Source: Paramoeba atlantica
Taxonomy: Eukaryota > Discosea
Length of the DNA stretch: 64,000 bases
Direction of reading: 5' to 3'
NCBI GenBank assembly: GCA_977017575.1
Contig: CDRNVI010000012.1
Span: forward strand, 1-64,000
A model generated the notes under the pieces. That model ran no database searches, was not told where the DNA came from, and worked only from the letters and a program-made list of their open reading frames with translations. A program made the translations under genes and the position numbers. Shown piece after piece: positions 61,247 through 64,000 of the stretch. The number at the start of each line of letters is the position of its first letter. Position 1 is the first letter of the stretch.

Positions 61247-61650
61247 CGCCGTTCTTTTGATAGTCTCGTGTACATGTTCACTGCTAATATCTACTTTAGT
61301 TTCATAAGCGTTTATAAACGTTTCTTGCGGCAGACGCGAGAAGCATAGATTATTTTTGGACTTTACTTTTTCGCTATTAATATCCAGTAGATGTTTAGTT
61401 TACTCGTTTTCACATTGTACTTCTTCATATCCAACGTATCTCTCAAAAATTACTTGCTTTGAATTCCAATGAGTTTTACATCAAGCCCATTTTCCCGGTC
61501 ACCATGATTTTTTTTTCAATTTAATGCCAGCCATTAAGAAGTACGTAGAGTTCCATAGCGATGTACATTGTGCGGTGTATCGATTTACATTCTATTTACA
61601 AATTCTATTTTCGCGTATCAGGTTTCGGGTACTGTCCTAATATTTCTTTT
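61247..61650. other. Intergenic before FAD oxidoreductase
   Basis: About 400 AT-rich bases. The FAD oxidoreductase frame is open from ATG 61561, but the part before 61651 is low in conservation cues. Confidence 0.4.
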
Positions 61651-63273
61651 ATGGTGCTTCCGGATACGCCTCAGCCCAAACTCCCTTCTAATTCTCGTAT
61701 TGCTGTGATAGGTAGTGGGCTTGCGGGGCTCACAGTAATGCATTTTCTCAATCAGGGTTCTCACGAGGCTCATCTGTTTGAAAGTTCGGAGGCTATTGGG
61801 CTTGATCAACATTGTATTCCCTATCCGACAAAGGATACGAGCTCTATAAAGCCTTCCACCGATAAAACAAATATTGATACCCCACTTCGTGCAGTGTCCT
61901 CTCACTACTACAATAATCTTCTCTCCATGTACAAACATTTGGGCATTGAGTTACGAGACGTAGATTATTCGTTTTCTCTTTACGAGGAAGATGACGAAAC
62001 CGCGCTTTGGGAATACTCAAATTTCTTTTCAACTCCATTGGGGTTGAAATCTCTTTCTACAGCTGCAGGATGGCAAATTACCTGGGATCTTACACGTTAC
62101 TTGACACTTACCCCTGCTCTGTTGCGTCGTGGTAGATTGAAGCATATTTCCCTTGAAACAGATATGAGATCCAGAGGATTCTCACACGTATTCTATGAGA
62201 AATTTTTACTGGGCGCTCTTTCTGTTGTTTTGTCATGCTCATTTGATGTTGTAAGAGCTTACCCAGCAGAAAATATTGCACACTACATGCTCAGTGGAAG
62301 TACTGCGGTCTTCACCTCCTGGAAACGAGCTAAGCATGGGATGCGCTACGTAAGAGAAAGACTGATGGAACGAGTTCCTGATTCTCAAGTTCATTTAGGA
62401 CAAGAAATTATGGAAATCTTCGTAAATGAAGACGGCAAACCCAATTCATCCGATAATATTTGCAGGAGACTGGGCATTCGACTGGGCAGTGGATCCACGA
62501 AGTCATTCGATGCTGTAGTTTTGGCAACCGATGGGACTACGGCACATAAACTCCTGTGTCGCTCTTTTCCAACCGTTTATGACCCTTTCTTAGCTTTCCG
62601 AACGTTTTCTTCCAATGGTTGTATCCATTCTGCGGACAGTACCGTAGAGCACGCAACAAATTTTGACACCAACGTGCGGATTCGTCTGCCGAAATCTCGA
62701 ACAGCTCGCTCCACCAGTGAGTGTACCATTCGATGCGATAAAATCCTCCACCCCCCTCCCGGCACATTATCGTGCTATCAAACCTGGAACCCACTTCCTT
62801 TTGACGAAAGCAGCAACGCGTTAAATTCTCCCCCTTCCCCAGGTGATTTATTTAACACTGTAGAGAGCGAAACCAGCCGTGAACAACAGAAGACATTAGA
62901 ATCCAAATTTTGCGGTTCTGCGCTCCCCTCCCATACGGTTTTAGCCGACATCCGTTTCACGCGTGCGCTGGTGTCGTTGCACTCCGAGAGTGTGCTGCGG
63001 GACGTGTTGCCTCGGGTCCAGGGAAGGCACGGGTTGTGGTTCTGCGGGAGCTACGCGGTTCCCGGGGGCGCCACGCTGCTGGAGCAAGCCGTCACCAGCG
63101 CCCTGGATGTGCTCGAGGGGCTGCATGTGCCAATTCCTTTTGAAAAGGAAGGGAAACCGCCGCCGTGTTCGTGGTTTGTGAGGGTTCTTTCCGAGTGTTT
63201 GTATTTTCGTAAGAGTCTTGCTGCTGTGGCAGTGATGGGCGGTAGTTTGTATTTTCTTGGAAAGGTCGAATAG
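61651..63273 (+). CDS. FAD-dependent amine-oxidase-like oxidoreductase
   Basis: 540 residues from ATG 61651 (570 if ATG 61561 is used; I prefer the later ATG because the dinucleotide fold begins soon after it). The N-terminal FAD-binding Rossmann motif is IAVIGSGLAGLTVMHFLNQG with the acidic HLFES at the end of the second strand. The C-terminal FAD-contact motif is GLWFCGSYAVPGGATLLEQAVTSALDVLEGL. The middle resembles the NAD(P)-binding amine-oxidase/phytoene-desaturase superfamily (related to predicted flavin oxidoreductases annotated in bacteria and plants). A hydrophobic segment at the extreme C-terminus (AAVAVMGGSLYFLG) may anchor it in a membrane. Substrate unknown. The last about 200 coding bases are much GC-richer than the rest. 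Confidence 0.8.
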   Translation: MVLPDTPQPKLPSNSRIAVIGSGLAGLTVMHFLNQGSHEAHLFESSEAIGLDQHCIPYPTKDTSSIKPSTDKTNIDTPLRAVSSHYYNNLLSMYKHLGIELRDVDYSFSLYEEDDETALWEYSNFFSTPLGLKSLSTAAGWQITWDLTRYLTLTPALLRRGRLKHISLETDMRSRGFSHVFYEKFLLGALSVVLSCSFDVVRAYPAENIAHYMLSGSTAVFTSWKRAKHGMRYVRERLMERVPDSQVHLGQEIMEIFVNEDGKPNSSDNICRRLGIRLGSGSTKSFDAVVLATDGTTAHKLLCRSFPTVYDPFLAFRTFSSNGCIHSADSTVEHATNFDTNVRIRLPKSRTARSTSECTIRCDKILHPPPGTLSCYQTWNPLPFDESSNALNSPPSPGDLFNTVESETSREQQKTLESKFCGSALPSHTVLADIRFTRALVSLHSESVLRDVLPRVQGRHGLWFCGSYAVPGGATLLEQAVTSALDVLEGLHVPIPFEKEGKPPPCSWFVRVLSECLYFRKSLAAVAVMGGSLYFLGKVE

Positions 63274-63703
63274 GGGCTTTGCGCTTTCGTTTGGGGCAAA
63301 TATGGGGAAAGTTTTCCTGGTCAAGCGTAGCTTTACAATTCTTCCTCCAAATATGGGGAAAGTTTTCCTGGTCAAGCGTAGCTTTATAATTCTTCACGAA
63401 ATATTATTCTTCCGTTATTTCTCTCTTGAAGTTTCTTACTCGAACGGAAAAAAGATAAAAGGCGGGCCGTTGTGGGGGGATGTACGAAAATGTCAAAGCG
63501 TTACATTGTATATGACATTATTAAAGTGTTAGTGTGCATGATTTTGAAGGAAGTGAAATGAATTGAAGTGTGAATTTCCAAGCTCGCACAAGTGATAGAA
63601 ATTGTAAGGTCAAGGGAACTTTTTTTATAGTTGAATTTAAATTCCTTTTCAGGTTAATGTATTTTTTCTTTCCCTGGCGTAAACCCTGTGCTTGTTGAAC
63701 GAA
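63274..63703. other. Intergenic with tandem 51 bp duplication
   Basis: CAAATATGGGGAAAGTTTTC begins two nearly identical copies at 63297 and 63348 (period 51). Each copy carries GGGGAAAGTTTTCCTGG, a small imperfect palindrome. The rest, to 63,703, is AT-rich with no gene. Confidence 0.6.
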
Positions 63704-64000
63704 ATGATAGAACGAAATGAACTGGTGGAAGGAACGTCAGAAGAACTCCAAGATGCGCATCAATCGAGTGCGGAAATATTGGAGTTCAAGCAAAAGCTAC
63801 GTAAGCATAAGATTACTCTTCATTTCGGATATTGTGGCGATGCTTATCATGGTTCCGCGGCCATGTGTAATAAACTCTTCCCCACCGTTGAGGATACGTT
63901 ATTTCAGTCCCTGTGTAAAGCTCGTCTGTTTTCCCTAGAGAATCAAAACGGAGACTGGCAAAACAAGAACTCATGGAAGCGTGCGTCACGAACCGACAAA
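63704..64000 (+). CDS. Pus1/TruA-type tRNA pseudouridine synthase, N-terminal part (runs off window)
   Basis: An open frame from ATG 63704 to the window end (99 codons, no stop). A stop codon lies in frame just upstream (63680-63682), so the start is well placed. The sequence KITLHFGYCGDAYHGSAA, FPTVEDTLFQSLCKARLF and the terminal WKRASRTDK fit the TruA/Pus1 family: a core beta-strand with YHG, TIED-x-L helix, and the R-x-x-RTD motif whose aspartate is catalytic. These enzymes isomerise uridine in tRNA (and some mRNAs). Pus1 rather than Pus3 is suggested by the FPTVEDTL segment. The gene would continue with GVHA-like sequence outside the window. Confidence 0.82.
   Translation, partial: MIERNELVEGTSEELQDAHQSSAEILEFKQKLRKHKITLHFGYCGDAYHGSAAMCNKLFPTVEDTLFQSLCKARLFSLENQNGDWQNKNSWKRASRTDK

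Noticed and set aside
1-64000. tRNA genes
   Set aside because: I looked for GGTTCRANNCC-type B boxes with a matching acceptor stem and found none outside coding sequence. A covariance-model scan could still find one.
1-64000. Firm assignment to kinetoplastids
   Set aside because: One-strand genes, no introns, an HSP90 array and a VIPER-like element fit, but leaders without an AG acceptor, a TATA/initiator pair, and the Elp3 and receptor architectures do not. Left open.
1-64000. CRISPR arrays, bacterial operons or ribosome binding sites
   Set aside because: The gene content is eukaryotic. The repeats seen are satellites, minisatellites or transposon ends, not regular repeat-spacer arrays.

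Overview
This is a 64 kb piece of a nuclear genome from a eukaryotic, probably unicellular, organism. It carries cytosolic HSP90, fibrillarin, a Rad17-type clamp loader, Skp1, a Sec61-gamma-like subunit, proteasome Rpn12, V-ATPase subunit G, mitoribosomal mL52, an LYR protein, LAMMER- and Wee1-type kinases and a Pus1-type pseudouridine synthase. Every recognisable host gene reads as one uninterrupted ORF, so the genome is intron-poor. Overall composition is AT-leaning with GC-rich patches inside some genes. All host genes lie on the + strand; the only recognisable minus-strand gene is a Tc1-type transposase. The lineage cannot be fixed from the window. One-strand gene order, no introns, an HSP90 tandem array and a gag-YR-RT retroelement recall kinetoplastids. 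Pyrimidine-rich leaders with a TTCATT element and no AG acceptor before the ATG recall oomycete-type promoters instead. A tail-anchored Elp3 recalls apicomplexans and relatives.

Layout. Positions 1-15,030 hold a tandem array of at least six HSP90 genes with an exact 2,587 bp period (first copy cut by the window edge). From 15 to 31.4 kb come a large receptor-like protein (5'-nucleotidase-like ectodomain, one membrane span, pseudokinase), V-ATPase G, Rad17, fibrillarin, a FUSC/aromatic-acid-exporter-like membrane protein, ATP-dependent PEP carboxykinase, Elp3 and Skp1. From 31.4 to 48.7 kb lies an accessory belt. It holds several TA-flanked inverted-repeat elements (one with an internal minisatellite), an apparently complete Tc1-like DD35E transposon, a ~300 bp satellite built on a short palindromic motif, and a tyrosine-recombinase retroelement in the order gag-YR-RT/RNase H. 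Small host genes (RIIa-domain protein, Sec61-gamma, GDP-L-fucose synthase, a TPR-like unknown, glutathione peroxidase) sit within this belt. From 49 to 64 kb are a proline-rich unknown, Rpn12, a chorismate-lyase-like protein, a mosaic 0.5 kb direct duplication, mL52, an LYR protein, a LAMMER kinase, a UPF0390 protein, a Wee1-like kinase, an FAD oxidoreductase and the start of a Pus1-type gene cut by the window end.

The genes do not form one pathway. Grouping by function gives protein folding and turnover (HSP90, Skp1, Rpn12), ribosome and RNA biology (fibrillarin, Elp3, mL52, Pus1, UPF0390), cell cycle and checkpoint (Rad17, Wee1-like, LAMMER) and central metabolism (PEPCK). The observations most worth following are the nucleotidase-like receptor pseudokinase, the tail-anchored Elp3 with a canonical radical-SAM cluster, the gag-YR-RT element with the adjacent palindromic satellite, the strict one-strand gene order, and the copy-specific HSP90 changes next to the catalytic loop.
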